Source: Cupriavidus necator
Lineage (GTDB): Bacteria > Pseudomonadota > Gammaproteobacteria > Burkholderiales > Burkholderiaceae
Direction: 5' to 3'
Assembly (NCBI GenBank): GCA_022041995.1
Contig: CP074381.1
Span: 2,728,001 to 2,792,000 of the forward strand
DNA: 64,000 bases
This document shows positions 36,549-45,869 of this stretch, piece by piece. The notes under the pieces were generated by a model. That model was given only the letters and a program-made list of their open reading frames with translations. It was not told the DNA's origin and did not search any database. The position numbers and the translations under genes were made by a program. The first letter of the stretch is position 1. Each line of letters opens with the position of its first letter.

Positions 36549-38450
36549 TCAGCGCGCCTGCGGCTGCAGGTCCGTGCGCCACCAGTGGCTCAGGACCCAG
36601 CCTTCGGCCGTGTAGTAATACGGAAGGCGCTCCGGGTAGGCCAGCGTCTTGCGGTATGACACCCGGTGCGAGGCGCTGTACCAGTTCGGCACGATGTAGT
36701 AGCCATGCATCAGCACCCGGTCCAGCGCCCGCCCGGCGGTGACCAGCTCCTGCCGGGTATGGGCGTGCAGCACGTTGTCCACCAGCTTGTCGACCACGGG
36801 CGACTTCAGCCCGAACAGGTTGTCCGAGCCCGGCGTGCCGGCCGCCTCGCTGGAAAAGCGGTCGCGCAGCTCGTTGCCGGGGCTTTGCGAGTCGGGGAAG
36901 CGGATCGACACCATGTCGAAGTCGAAATCCTCCAGCCGCTTCTGGTACAACGCAAAGTCCGTGGTGCGCTGGTTCACCTGGATGCCGAGCTTCTCCAGGT
37001 TGCGCACATAGGTGGTGATGACGCGGCTCATGGCGCCGCCGTCGTCGAGGAACTCGAACACCAGCGTCTCGCCCTTGGCGTTGCGCAGCGCGCCATCCGT
37101 ATAGGTCCAGCCGGCCTGGGCCAGCAGGCGCCGTGCCTCGCGCAGGTTGTCGCGCAGCGAACGCGGCGCCGCAGTGCTGGGCTGGACCACGTCCGGGCCG
37201 AACACCTCTGGCGGCAATTCCGCGCGCAGCGGCTCAAGCAGCGCCAGCTCGCCCGTGCCGGGCCTGCCGTCGAAGGTGGCGCTGGCGGCCAGCTCGCTGT
37301 TGGAAAACCAGCTGTCCAGCCGCTTGTAGGCACCGTAGAACAACTGCCGGTTCAGCCACTCGAAGTCAAGCGCAAGGATCAGGGCCTGGCGCACGCGCAC
37401 GTCCTGGAACATCGGCTTGCGCATATTCATCACGAAGCCCTGCATGCCGGCACCGTTGCGGTGCGGGAACTCGGTCTTCAGCAGCTCGCCGTTGCGAAAG
37501 CGGGTGCCCTGGTAGCTCTTGGCCCAGTTCTTGGCCTTGTATTCGACGATGGCGTCGAACTCCCCTGCCTTGAAAGCCTCGAGCTTGGCGGTCTCGTCCT
37601 TGTACAGGCGGTAGGCCACGCGCGCGAAATTGAAGGTGCCGCGGCGCACCGCGAGATCCTTGCCCCAGTACTTCGGGTCGCGCTGGAAGATGATGCCGCG
37701 GCCGGCGTCATAGCGCTCGATCAGGTAGGGGCCGCTGGTGACCGGCGGCTCGAAGGTCAGCTTCTCGAACGGGACCTTGGCCGTCCATTTCTTCGAGAAC
37801 ACCGGCAGCGAGCCGACGATCAGCGGCAGCTCGCGGTTGCGCTGCTTGAATTCGAAGCGCACCGTGCGCTCGCCGGCAACGATCACCGCCTTCACATCGG
37901 CACACATGCTGCGGTAGCCCGGGCTCGAGGCCTTGCTCATCAGCATGTCATAAGAATATTTGACATCCGATGCCAGCACCGGGTCGCCATTGGTGAAGCG
38001 CGCCTGTGGCCGGATCGTGAACGTGACCGACAGCTCGTCCGGCGCCACCGTGACGTCCTCGGCGAGCAAGCCATAGGCGCTTGCGCTCTCATCGGCGCTG
38101 CTGATCAGCAGCGACTCGAACATCAGCGCGTTCAGGCCGGGCGCCGACGTGCCCTTCAGCGTGAACGGATTGAACTTGTCGAAACTGGTGCGTCGGTCCG
38201 GATTGGCGAGTGTCAGCGTGCCGCCGGTGGGTGCATTGGCATTGGCATAGTCGAATTGCCTGAAATCTGCCTGGTACTTCAGGTCCCCGTGCAGCGCGAA
38301 GCCATGCGCCGCCAGCGCCGGATCGGAAAAGAGAGAGACCCCCGCCGCCAGCGCCATTGCCAGCCCGCTTGCGACCCAACCGCGCAGTACCGCATCCCGC
38401 CGGAAGCACTGCCATGCCGCCTGAAGCGGCCAACGTGCTTGAATAGGCAT
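36549..38450 (-). CDS. yejA: Peptide ABC transporter substrate-binding protein YejA
   Basis: 633-aa periplasmic receptor of the SBP family 5. A signal peptide (ASGLAMALAAGVSLFSDPALA) is followed by the mature domain with GGTLTLANPDRRTSFDKFNP, LNALMFESLL and MRKPMFQDVRVRQALILALD. First gene of the minus-strand yejABEF operon, 40 bases upstream of yejB. Start ATG 38450 gives the best signal peptide; the open frame to 38618 lacks one. Divergent from fabI. Intact. Confidence 0.93.
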   Translation of the reverse strand: MPIQARWPLQAAWQCFRRDAVLRGWVASGLAMALAAGVSLFSDPALAAHGFALHGDLKYQADFRQFDYANANAPTGGTLTLANPDRRTSFDKFNPFTLKGTSAPGLNALMFESLLISSADESASAYGLLAEDVTVAPDELSVTFTIRPQARFTNGDPVLASDVKYSYDMLMSKASSPGYRSMCADVKAVIVAGERTVRFEFKQRNRELPLIVGSLPVFSKKWTAKVPFEKLTFEPPVTSGPYLIERYDAGRGIIFQRDPKYWGKDLAVRRGTFNFARVAYRLYKDETAKLEAFKAGEFDAIVEYKAKNWAKSYQGTRFRNGELLKTEFPHRNGAGMQGFVMNMRKPMFQDVRVRQALILALDFEWLNRQLFYGAYKRLDSWFSNSELAASATFDGRPGTGELALLEPLRAELPPEVFGPDVVQPSTAAPRSLRDNLREARRLLAQAGWTYTDGALRNAKGETLVFEFLDDGGAMSRVITTYVRNLEKLGIQVNQRTTDFALYQKRLEDFDFDMVSIRFPDSQSPGNELRDRFSSEAAGTPGSDNLFGLKSPVVDKLVDNVLHAHTRQELVTAGRALDRVLMHGYYIVPNWYSASHRVSYRKTLAYPERLPYYYTAEGWVLSHWWRTDLQPQAR

Positions 38451-38662
38451 CCCGTTGGATTCCTCCACTATGACCTGTGGGGGCCCGGCATTCTGCGGCC
38501 GGGCCAAGTATGAGACAATTTTACATGCGTCCGGGGTGGCGCCAGCCATCCGGACATTCCCTCTGCGCGGCGCAATAAAAACCGCCGCAGGACAGCAAAA
38601 GCACGCGCACGGCCGCACGGCGGACGCACGAAGCGTGCCTGATACACCACCTTGGAGAACTT

Positions 38663-39451
38663 ATGGGATTTCTGGCAGGTAAGCGGATCCTGATCACCGG
38701 CTTGCTCTCTAACCGGTCGATCGCCTATGGCATCGCATCGGCGTGCAAACGCGAAGGCGCCGAACTGGCCTTCACCTATGTCGGCGAACGGTTCAAGGAC
38801 CGGATCAGCGACTTTGCCAAGGAATTCGGCACCGACCTGGTGTTCGAGTGCGATGTCGGCAGCGACGAGCAGATCGCCGCGACCTTCGCCGCGCTGGGCC
38901 AGCGCTGGGAAAAATTCGACGGCCTGGTGCACTCGATCGGCTTCGCGCCGCGCGACGCCATCGCCGGCGATTTCCTGGAAGGCCTGTCGCGCGAAGGTTT
39001 CCGCATCGCCCATGACATTTCCGCCTACAGCTTCCCGGCACTGGCCAAGGCCGCGCTGCCACTGCTGTCGGACAAGGCCTCGCTGCTGACGCTGACCTAC
39101 CTGGGCGCCGAGCGCGTGGTCCCCAACTACAACACCATGGGCCTGGCCAAGGCCTCGCTGGAAGCCAGCGTGCGCTACCTGGCCTCGTCGGTCGGCCCGC
39201 GCGGCATCCGCGCCAACGGCATCTCCGCCGGCCCGATCAAGACCCTGGCCGCCTCGGGCATCAAGGGCTTCGGCAAGCTGCTCGGCCACTTCGAAGACGT
39301 TGCGCCGCTGCGCCGCAACGTCACCATCGAAGAAGTCGGCAACGTGGCCGCCTTCCTGCTGTCCGACCTGGCCAGCGGCGTGACCGGTGAGATCACCTAT
39401 GTCGACGGCGGCTTCAACGTGGTCGGCGCAAGCGTCGCGGACGCAGAGTAA
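38663..39451 (+). CDS. fabI: Enoyl-[acyl-carrier-protein] reductase (NADH)
   Basis: 262-aa short-chain-dehydrogenase-type enzyme catalysing the last reduction of each fatty-acid elongation cycle; the usual target of triclosan. It begins [20 protein letters not shown] (NAD-binding, FabI-specific [10 protein letters not shown]). The FabI Tyr-X6-Lys motif is within [20 protein letters not shown], and [13 protein letters not shown] follows. A GGAG site precedes ATG 38663. Its own terminator follows. Intact. Confidence 0.97.
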   Translation: MGFLAGKRILITGLLSNRSIAYGIASACKREGAELAFTYVGERFKDRISDFAKEFGTDLVFECDVGSDEQIAATFAALGQRWEKFDGLVHSIGFAPRDAIAGDFLEGLSREGFRIAHDISAYSFPALAKAALPLLSDKASLLTLTYLGAERVVPNYNTMGLAKASLEASVRYLASSVGPRGIRANGISAGPIKTLAASGIKGFGKLLGHFEDVAPLRRNVTIEEVGNVAAFLLSDLASGVTGEITYVDGGFNVVGASVADAE

Positions 39452-39478
39452 GCCCGGCCCGCCAGCGGGCCGCGGATG

Positions 39479-39513
39479 AAAAAGGGGTGCCCGATGAGGC
39501 ACCCCTTTTTTTT
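39479..39513 (+). terminator. Rho-independent terminator of fabI
   Basis: An 11-base-pair stem AAAGGGGTGCC / GGCACCCCTTT, six-base loop, followed by a run of T, 30 bases after the fabI stop. Confidence 0.9.
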
Positions 39514-39549
39514 TCCTTGCGGACCTGTGACGCACCAGGTCCGCCTGCA

Positions 39550-40030
39550 TCACGCCTGCGCCGCAGCGGGCGCGCCCTGCCGGCGCATGCTCAGCATCGA
39601 CCACGCATAGACCACCAGGCCGCCCAGCGCCAGCAGCAGGCCCACCCAGCCGGTGGACTCCCAACCGTAGCCGGCGGCAATGGTCACCCCGCCCAGCCAC
39701 GCACCGAGCGCATTGGCCATGTTGAAGGCCGAGTGGTTGAGGGCCGCGGCCAGCGTCTGCGCGTCGCCGGCGACATCCATCAGCCGGATCTGCAAGGCCG
39801 GGCCCAGTGCCACCGTTCAGGTGGCCGGCTTGCGGGATGGAGATGGCGAGGTCGCCGGCGGCATCGGGCAGCAAACCCATGATGACGAATTCGCCGGCGC
39901 CGATGCCGAAGCTGCCGACACCGAGCGCCAGCAGCGGCAGGCGGCCGGATGAATTGTGATTGCGGGAAGAAAGGGAACCGTCAGCGCCGCGGACGGGCTC
40001 CGCGGCGGAATGTGCATGTGGGGCGGCCAT
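39550..40030 (-). pseudogene. MFS transporter (AraJ/arabinose-efflux type), large internal deletion
   Basis: The N-terminal 70 codons from ATG 40030 encode the first helix of an AraJ-type transporter (LPLLALGVGSFGIGAGEFVIMGLLP, in part, then ISIPQAGHL). At about 39815-39825 this is joined directly, and out of frame, to the last two helices (ALGPALQIRLMDVAG, FNMANALGAWLGG). In intact relatives these parts are about 270 codons apart, so roughly 800 bases are missing. No scar or repeat of note is visible at the junction. Non-functional as written; an assembly collapse is less likely because the flanks are unique. Confidence 0.85.
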
Positions 40031-40181
40031 GTACAGGATTGCAGGATGTTCAACAAAATGCCGCCCGCTGACGGGCGAGGTCAGTGCCCTCGCCTCTGAC
40101 CGATCCAGCGTGCTCCTGTGCGGCTGCGGCAAAACCGCAAAGCTTGCCCGCGCCGGCCTGGCTGGCCGGCGTTGCGTTTGC

Positions 40182-40352
40182 CTACCTGGTCACATGGACC
40201 AGCCGGTGCCACCAGTACCGAAGCGAGTGCTTCGCTTTGCTGAACACCGGCTTGTGGTGGATGCCCACCCGGATGATGTAGCCGTAGAGCCCGACCAACA
40301 CTGCCAGGAACACAAGGGACCAGATGATCCCTGCGCTGTGGGCCTCAGTCAT
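40182..40352 (-). CDS. Small membrane protein, 56 aa
   Basis: A short frame from ATG 40352 to TAG at 40182 encodes one hydrophobic helix (SLVFLAVLVGLYGYIIRVG, about residues 12-30) followed by a very basic tail rich in His, Lys, Arg and Trp (HHKPVFSKAKHSLRYWWHR). Its start overlaps the stop of the upstream tiny gene by ATGA, the coupling seen elsewhere in this window, which supports its being translated. Predicted inner-membrane with the tail in the cytoplasm by the positive-inside rule. Function unknown. Confidence 0.6.
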   Translation of the reverse strand: MTEAHSAGIIWSLVFLAVLVGLYGYIIRVGIHHKPVFSKAKHSLRYWWHRLVHVTR

Positions 40353-40483
40353 TTCTTCTTCTTGGCGACCTCTTCATGCCCGCGCAACTGGACCGTGCTG
40401 AAGGGTGAGGCCGGCACGGATGGTTTCTTCGGTTGCTTGGGTTTCTTGGCTTCGCGGCTGCTGCGTAGTTGACTCTTGGCCAT
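40349..40483 (-). CDS. Small basic protein, 44 aa
   Basis: ATG 40483, preceded by GGAG, encodes a Lys/Arg/Ser/Pro-rich peptide (MAKSQLRSSREAKKPKQPKK at the start, EVAKKKK at the end) with no hydrophobic segment. Composition suggests a disordered nucleic-acid- or ribosome-associated peptide, but that is a guess. It is coupled by ATGA to the 56-aa membrane protein gene. Confidence 0.6.
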   Translation of the reverse strand: MAKSQLRSSREAKKPKQPKKPSVPASPFSTVQLRGHEEVAKKKK

Positions 40484-40709
40484 GATGGGCTCCTGAATGG
40501 CTTGCCTGGAGAAAATGGCAACCCCAGCATACGCGCTAATTCGCCGGCAAAAGAAATATCTTTCGCGAAGAACGCGGCCATGCGCTGCAGCAGGCCGCGG
40601 AGACAGATGTCCGGCTAGCGGGAAACGGGTGCATACTAGGGCCGGCAGCACCGCCTGGCGCCAGCAAGCCCGACATGCACGGCGTACCGTGACCGGACAG
40701 GAGTCTGCA

Positions 40710-40959
40710 ATGGCACTGAACTTTCCCAATCCCAGCCGCAGCTACGATGCGGCGCGGCACTGCGTTTGCTTCTGGGGCTACGACAACGCGCGCGAAGTGG
40801 CATTCCAGGTCACTGACGACATTCTTCTGCGCCTGAGCCACCAGGGCGCCGCGGAAGAATCCGCCTTCTCGCCACCTTCGACCATCATCGGGACCAGATC
40901 CTGCAACTGGCCAGGGACCTCTACAACCCCGGGAACGTACCACCTACACGATTTCCTGA
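40710..40959 (+). CDS. DUF1488-family protein (two frameshifts)
   Basis: ATG 40710, with GGAG eight bases upstream, gives MALNFPNPSRSYDAARHCVC and FWGYDNAREVAFQV, typical of the small DUF1488 proteins of beta-proteobacteria. The expected LLATFDHHRDQILQLARDLY continues in a second frame if one base is added near 40865. The ending TYTIS with TGA at 40957 needs one more base near 40930. The span of 250 bases plus two gives 83 aa, the family's usual size. Function of the family is not established. Confidence 0.72.
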
Positions 40960-41052
40960 GCGGAGCCGGAAACGCAGCTTGGCGGTGGGGCCAGGCACAA
41001 TACTCGCCCCACCGCCGCGCTGCCTGGTTCTGCCCGCTATGCTTGCGCCCGG

Positions 41053-41379
41053 TCAGTTCAACCCGCCCGGATTCTGCGCCGCGCTGCGTTGCTTCGCCTT
41101 GGCCGCCCAGAACGCGCCAATCTGCCTCTCAGTCACCTCGCCCTTCTTCTTGGCGTCGATCTGGTCAAACTGTTTGTAGACTTCCGGCATACCCGCCTGC
41201 GCTTCCTCACGGGTCAGCTTGCCATCGTGATTGGCGTCCGCCGTCTTGAACTTCTCCGAGAACTTCGCCTTGGCTTCCTTGGCATTCATCGGCGGTTGCT
41301 GTTGCTGCGCACCAATGGCTCCGGAGGCGAGGCATGCCGCCAGCGCCAGGCTGGCAATCGAAAGTTGTCGCGCAATCAT
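41053..41379 (-). CDS. EF-hand domain periplasmic protein
   Basis: 108 aa with a signal peptide (SIASLALAACLASGAIGA). One canonical EF-hand calcium loop, DANHDGKLTREE, is at about residues 48-59, and a second degenerate one around DQIDAKKKGEVTERQI. Such small proteins are predicted calcium binders of the periplasm; the role here is unknown. Stand-alone on the minus strand. Intact. Confidence 0.82.
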   Translation of the reverse strand: MIARQLSIASLALAACLASGAIGAQQQQPPMNAKEAKAKFSEKFKTADANHDGKLTREEAQAGMPEVYKQFDQIDAKKKGEVTERQIGAFWAAKAKQRSAAQNPGGLN

Positions 41380-41652
41380 CTGAGTCTCCCTGGATAGTTG
41401 GATGGCGAGTGCAGCCGGCCTGATGGTCGTCCGCGACGGGCCAGTTCTCGCAGAGGTCGGGATACATCCATTGCCCGGACCCTGCCCGAGATCATCGTCG
41501 GCTTTCAGGGAATAGGGAATTTAGTATTTTCGGCATCCGATATTAGAACCCTCCCAGGAGCGTGGCCGGTGCCGCGGCCGGGACATCTCACGGGGGCGTG
41601 GTGGACCTCAGCGACGCCGGGGCCGGCCTTTGAGCAAGGCGCCCCTCCATTC

Positions 41653-42102
41653 CTATCGCCCTTCGTCCTGCCGCAGCCTTGCCAGGTTGTGCTTGATCAC
41701 GTCCAGCACCGCCGCGGTCATCACCGAGGTGGAGACACCAAACATCAGGATGCCGTTGGCCGCCTCGAGCGGCCCCAGCAGGCGCCGGGTTTCGGACATG
41801 ACGATGTCGCCGTAGCCCAGCGTGGCGAAGTTCACGCCCGAGTGATAGAGCGCGGTAGCAAAATCGCCGAACTCGCCCAGCAGCATGAATAAGGCGGCCC
41901 AGATCGCCATCTGCACGAAATTGCCGAGCAACATCAGCACCATCACGACCGACAACAGCAGGATGTCCTGCCCCAGCGATTCGCGGCCTTGCCGGGCATG
42001 CTTGAAGCGCACGTAGTAGCGCAGGCAGATGGCCACTAAGACCGCCTGCAGCAGCATGCAGAGCAACATCACGGGAAGGCCGGTCAGCAGATTGCGCAGC
42101 AT
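41653..42102 (-). CDS. Two-helix potassium channel (Ion_trans_2 type)
   Basis: 149-aa membrane protein with an N-terminal helix, a second helix (LLLSVVMVLMLLGNFVQMAI), a pore helix and the selectivity filter TLGYGDI, then a last helix. The filter matches the TxGYGD signature of K+ channels. There is no cytoplasmic RCK domain. It is the last gene of a tight minus-strand operon, 11 bases after the DUF2955 gene, an unusual partner for an efflux system. Intact. Confidence 0.85.
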   Translation of the reverse strand: MLRNLLTGLPVMLLCMLLQAVLVAICLRYYVRFKHARQGRESLGQDILLLSVVMVLMLLGNFVQMAIWAALFMLLGEFGDFATALYHSGVNFATLGYGDIVMSETRRLLGPLEAANGILMFGVSTSVMTAAVLDVIKHNLARLRQDEGR

Positions 42103-42113
42103 GGTCGCCCTGT

Positions 42114-43162
42114 TCAGCCAGTGAGCCGGCGTGTGCGGCGGGGCTGGCCGAGCAGCTCGATCATCAGCCAGGCATATAGCGTGACGCCGATAAACAGGCC
42201 CATGCGCACGGCGAAGGCGGTATAGACATCCTTCCCGGCCGCGCTGTCCTGCACGGACTGGCCCAGCAGGATGATCAGCGTCACGAGGGTGTTCACCCAG
42301 AAGCCTGGCGGGTATCGCGACGGGCTGAGGCCATACAGCTTGCGCGCCGCCAGCAGGCCAAACAGCAGCATCCACAGGAAGTACATCCACAAATGCACGA
42401 ACAGGCTGAGCGCGCACCAGAACAGGATGGCCAGCATGCCGCCCAGCATGGTGGAGCCAAGCAGTTCGCGCCCGGCGCCGCGTGCAGTGGTGGTGCAGCT
42501 TTGCCGGCCGAGGCTGACCGCTTTCATGATGATCGGGATGTATGCGGCCGGGTCGTTCAGCGCCAGCAGGAAGGCCGGCATCACCACCAGCGCAGCGCGC
42601 AGCGCAATCCAGGCAGCCTGGTCATCCGGCAGGGCTTGGCCGCAGCCGGCGCCTGCGCGCCGGCCGGCTCGGGAAACAGCCAGTGGCCAAGTGCCAGCAC
42701 CACGACCGCGACAAGCAGTCCCTTGACCAGGGCACCGATGACCATGACCGCCAGCCCGAAATCGAAGGTGCCCGCCGCCGAGATCATGGTCAGACCGATC
42801 ACCAGAAAGGTGGAGACCAGGTTGTTGCCGCCGCGCAGTCCGTAGCGAAAGGCCAGGAACAGGCACAGGCCGATCATCAGCAGGCCGCTGACGCGGTAGT
42901 AGCGCAGCAAGGGGATCAGCAGCAGGCCGGTGCCGGTGGTCAGCATCATGACCAGCACCAGGCCCAGCCCGGCCTTGGGCGTCATCGGCCGGTTGACGCT
43001 GGCCAGCAGGAACACGCCGAGCACCGGAGCGAGCATGGGGATCGGCAGGCCCAGGCCGAAGCTGGCCGCCAGGCACAGCGCGGTGCCGCTCGCCACGCGC
43101 AGCGAACGCTGCGCGCGTGGATCGCGCGCGGGCAACGGCGGCGCCGGGCTGTCAGTAGACAT
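42114..43162 (-). CDS. DUF2955/FUSC-like inner-membrane efflux subunit (frameshifted)
   Basis: Polytopic inner-membrane protein related to aromatic-acid and fusaric-acid exporters. It starts MSTDSPAPPLPARDPRAQRS and has at least five helices, including GLLLIPLLRYYRVSGLLMIG, before the break. A cytoplasmic linker and a second membrane block (LLGSTMLGGMLAILFWCALS, FGLLAARKLYGLSP) follow. The frames join after PAAAK with one extra base near 42636, giving 349 aa. It overlaps the upstream HlyD gene by 11 bases. With HlyD and the outer-membrane factor it would span the envelope. Confidence 0.82.
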
Positions 43163-44288
43163 AGGAAAGCCAGCTCATCAGGTACAGGAATACGCGGCCG
43201 AGCGGGTTGAGCGGATTGCCCTGGGTGGGAAACGCCATGACCTCGGCCTGCCCGCCCACGCGAATGCCGCGCATCGAGGCGAGCTCGCCCTGGGCAAACT
43301 CGACCACCACCGGGAAGCGTTGCGCCGGCCGCAGCCAGTCTCGGCTGTTCTGCACCGTCGGCAAGCTGCCCGGCGGCGTGCTCGGGCCGACGTTGACGCC
43401 ATAGCCGACGCTGCGCACACGGCCTTCAAAGATCCTGCCCGGCAGCGCATCCAGCACGATGGCAACCGGCGTGCCGGGCTCGACACGGCCCAGGTTGTTC
43501 TCGGTCATTTCCGCGCTGATCCACAGATCGTGGATCGCGATCAGCGTCATGACCGGGTTGCCGGCAGCGGCAAACTGGCCGGCATCGGTGCGCAGGTCGG
43601 TGACCAGCCCCGCGGCGCGCGCGCGCACCTGCGTATTGGCAAGATCCAGTTCGGCCTTTTCCAGGGCCGTGGCGGCGCTGCGCAGCTTGGCGTTCTCTTC
43701 CTCGCTGCCCCCCTGCTGTTCGCGCGCGCGCTGGACCTCGGCCCTGGCGGCTGCGACCTGGCTGACAGCCTGCTCGAGGGTGGCCCGCGCTACCTCCAGA
43801 CGGCGCAGGGAAATGGTGCCGGGGTCATCGCTGTACAGGCGCTCCAGGCGGTCGCTGTCCTGGCGCGCCTTGAGCTCGTTGGCGCGTGCTGCGCGCAGCG
43901 ATGCCTGCGCCGATTCAATGCCCGCGGTGCTGGCGCCGATCTGCCGGCGTGTCGACTCCAGATCGGCGCGGGCGCGGTCCACGGCGATCTTGTAGTGCTG
44001 GGGATCCACCTCGAACAGGACAGTGCCGGCCGCGACGTCCTGGTTGTTGCGCACATGCACCTTGGTCACGCGCCCGGACACTTCCGCAGCGACCGGCACC
44101 ACGAAGGCCTGTACCCGCGCCTGCTGCGTGTATGGGGTCAACCGGTCGGCAAACAGGTACCAGGCCAGGCTGATGACAATCAGCAAGAGTACCCAGCGCA
44201 CGCCCTTCTTTGCCGGGTCGGCGGCGGGCGGCGGCGCGCCGGGCGCTGGCGCTGCCGGAGCTGCGGGGGGTTGCGGGGCGTCGCTCAT
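43152..44288 (-). CDS. HlyD-family membrane-fusion (periplasmic adaptor) protein
   Basis: 378 aa with an N-terminal Pro/Ala-rich cytoplasmic part, a single helix (WVLLLIVISLAWYLFA) and a lipoyl half-motif (VPVAAEVSGRVTKVHVRNNQ). A long coiled-coil hairpin rich in Arg/Glu/Ala spans residues 105-215, and a beta-barrel follows. It is the EmrA/AaeA-like adaptor linking the DUF2955 pump to the outer-membrane factor. ATG 44288 is chosen; a GTG six bases earlier is the alternative. Intact. Confidence 0.9.
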   Translation of the reverse strand: MSDAPQPPAAPAAPAPGAPPPAADPAKKGVRWVLLLIVISLAWYLFADRLTPYTQQARVQAFVVPVAAEVSGRVTKVHVRNNQDVAAGTVLFEVDPQHYKIAVDRARADLESTRRQIGASTAGIESAQASLRAARANELKARQDSDRLERLYSDDPGTISLRRLEVARATLEQAVSQVAAARAEVQRAREQQGGSEEENAKLRSAATALEKAELDLANTQVRARAAGLVTDLRTDAGQFAAAGNPVMTLIAIHDLWISAEMTENNLGRVEPGTPVAIVLDALPGRIFEGRVRSVGYGVNVGPSTPPGSLPTVQNSRDWLRPAQRFPVVVEFAQGELASMRGIRVGGQAEVMAFPTQGNPLNPLGRVFLYLMSWLSYVY

Positions 44289-44308
44289 CGGCACTCGCTC
44301 ACGGATAT

Positions 44309-45852
44309 CTACCTCTGCGTCACAGGGAGGCTGGCACCGGCGGACGGCGGGCCTGGCTCATCCAGCAGGTTCCCCCAGTCGGTGCGCTGCTGCATCTGCT
44401 GACGGGTGGCCGGGTCCACCAGTGGCTGCTCGCTGTGCCAGCCGCCGCCGAGCGCCTTGTACAAGGCGATCAGGTTGCTGACGGCATTGCTGCGGTTGAC
44501 CAGGTAGGAGTCCTGCTGCGTGGCCAGCGCACGCTGGGAATCCAGTACGCGCTGGAAGTCCGAGTAGCCTTCGCGGTAGAGCGCGTTGGCCAGCGTCAGC
44601 GAACGCCTGGCGGCCAGCGCGCTGTCGCGCAGGATCTGCTCGCGCTCCAGCGCCTTGATCAGCGCACTGGCGGCATCGTCGGCCTCGCGCGCCGCCTGCC
44701 GCACGGCATCCTGGTAAGCGACGATCAGTTGCTGCAGGCGGGCGTCCTGCACGCGCACGGTGTTCTTGATGCGGCCGTAGTCGAACACATTCCAGCGCAG
44801 GCTGGGGCCGCCGATCAGTGCCAGGCTGTTTGGCGTGCCCGCCAGCGTGCTGGCGGACCAGACTATGCTGCCCAGCAGCGTCAGCGACGGATAGAGATCG
44901 GCTTCGGCCACGCCGATCAGCGCCGATTGCGCGGCGATCTGCAGCTCGGCGGCGCGGATATCCGGACGGCGCAACAGCAGGCTGGCGGGCACATCCTGCA
45001 GTACCGCGCGGTCGATCAGTGGAATCACCCCTTCCTTGCCTGCCAGTTCGGGCAGCTCCGGCAACGGGCCTGGCGGGCGGCCCATCAGCACCGCCAGGGC
45101 ATTGCGGGTGCGCATGATCTGGCTTTCAAATTCAGGGATGCTGCTCAGGGTACCCAGGTACTGCGTCTTCGCTTGCTGCAGGTCGAGCTCGTCGGTCTCG
45201 CCGCTCTTGAACAGCCGCTCGGTGATTTCAAGGCTGCGCCTTTGCAGCGCTGCATTGTCGCGGGCGATGCGCAGCCGTGCCTCGGCCGTGCGCAGCGCAA
45301 AGTAGGTCTCAGCCACCTGGGCGCGCAGCAGCACCAGCACATCGTCACGGTTGGCGCGGGCGGAAAAATAGACAGCATCGGCAGATTCGATGGCGCGGCT
45401 GAAGCGGCCCAGAAGTCAAGCTCCCAGCCGATGTCGAAGCCCGCGCTGTATTGCCAGAAGCGGCTATTCTGCGGGTTCAGGCCGCCGGCCTGCCGGCGAT
45501 CCGTGTACAGGGCCTCGGCACTGGCCTGCTGCAGTTGCGGGAAGCGCCCGCTCTGGGCAATGCCCAGTTGGGCGCGCGCTTCCATCACGCGCAGGCCGGC
45601 AATCCGCAGGCTGGCATTGTGTGCGTCGGCTTCGGCGATCAGGCGTTCGAGCGTCGGGTCGGCAAAGACCTGCCACCACTCACGGATGTCGGGCTGTGCC
45701 CGCTGCCCGGTCGCCTGCTCAAGCGCGGGGCTGTTCCATTGCTGCGTCCAGGGCTCATGCTGCGCCTGGAAATCTGGCCCCAGGCGCGCGCAGCCGCCAA
45801 GGCAGCAGGCGCCGGCCAGCAATGCGCGCAATGGATGATGCCAGCGCGACAT
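44309..45852 (-). CDS. NodT-family outer-membrane factor lipoprotein (frameshifted)
   Basis: TolC-like outer-membrane channel of the efflux system. From ATG 45852 it has a lipoprotein signal (LLAGACCLGGC), then EWWQVFADPTLERLI and ELDFW. The frame changes near 45410, and continues GRFSRAIESADAVYF if one G is added to TGGGCC. The rest contains two OEP repeats (LLRRPDIRAAELQIAAQSA, YREGYSDFQRVLDSQRALA). Restored length 514 aa, normal for NodT proteins. It is 14-20 bases upstream of the HlyD gene in the same operon. Confidence 0.88.
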
Positions 45853-45869
45853 GGGCGGCCCGGACCACT

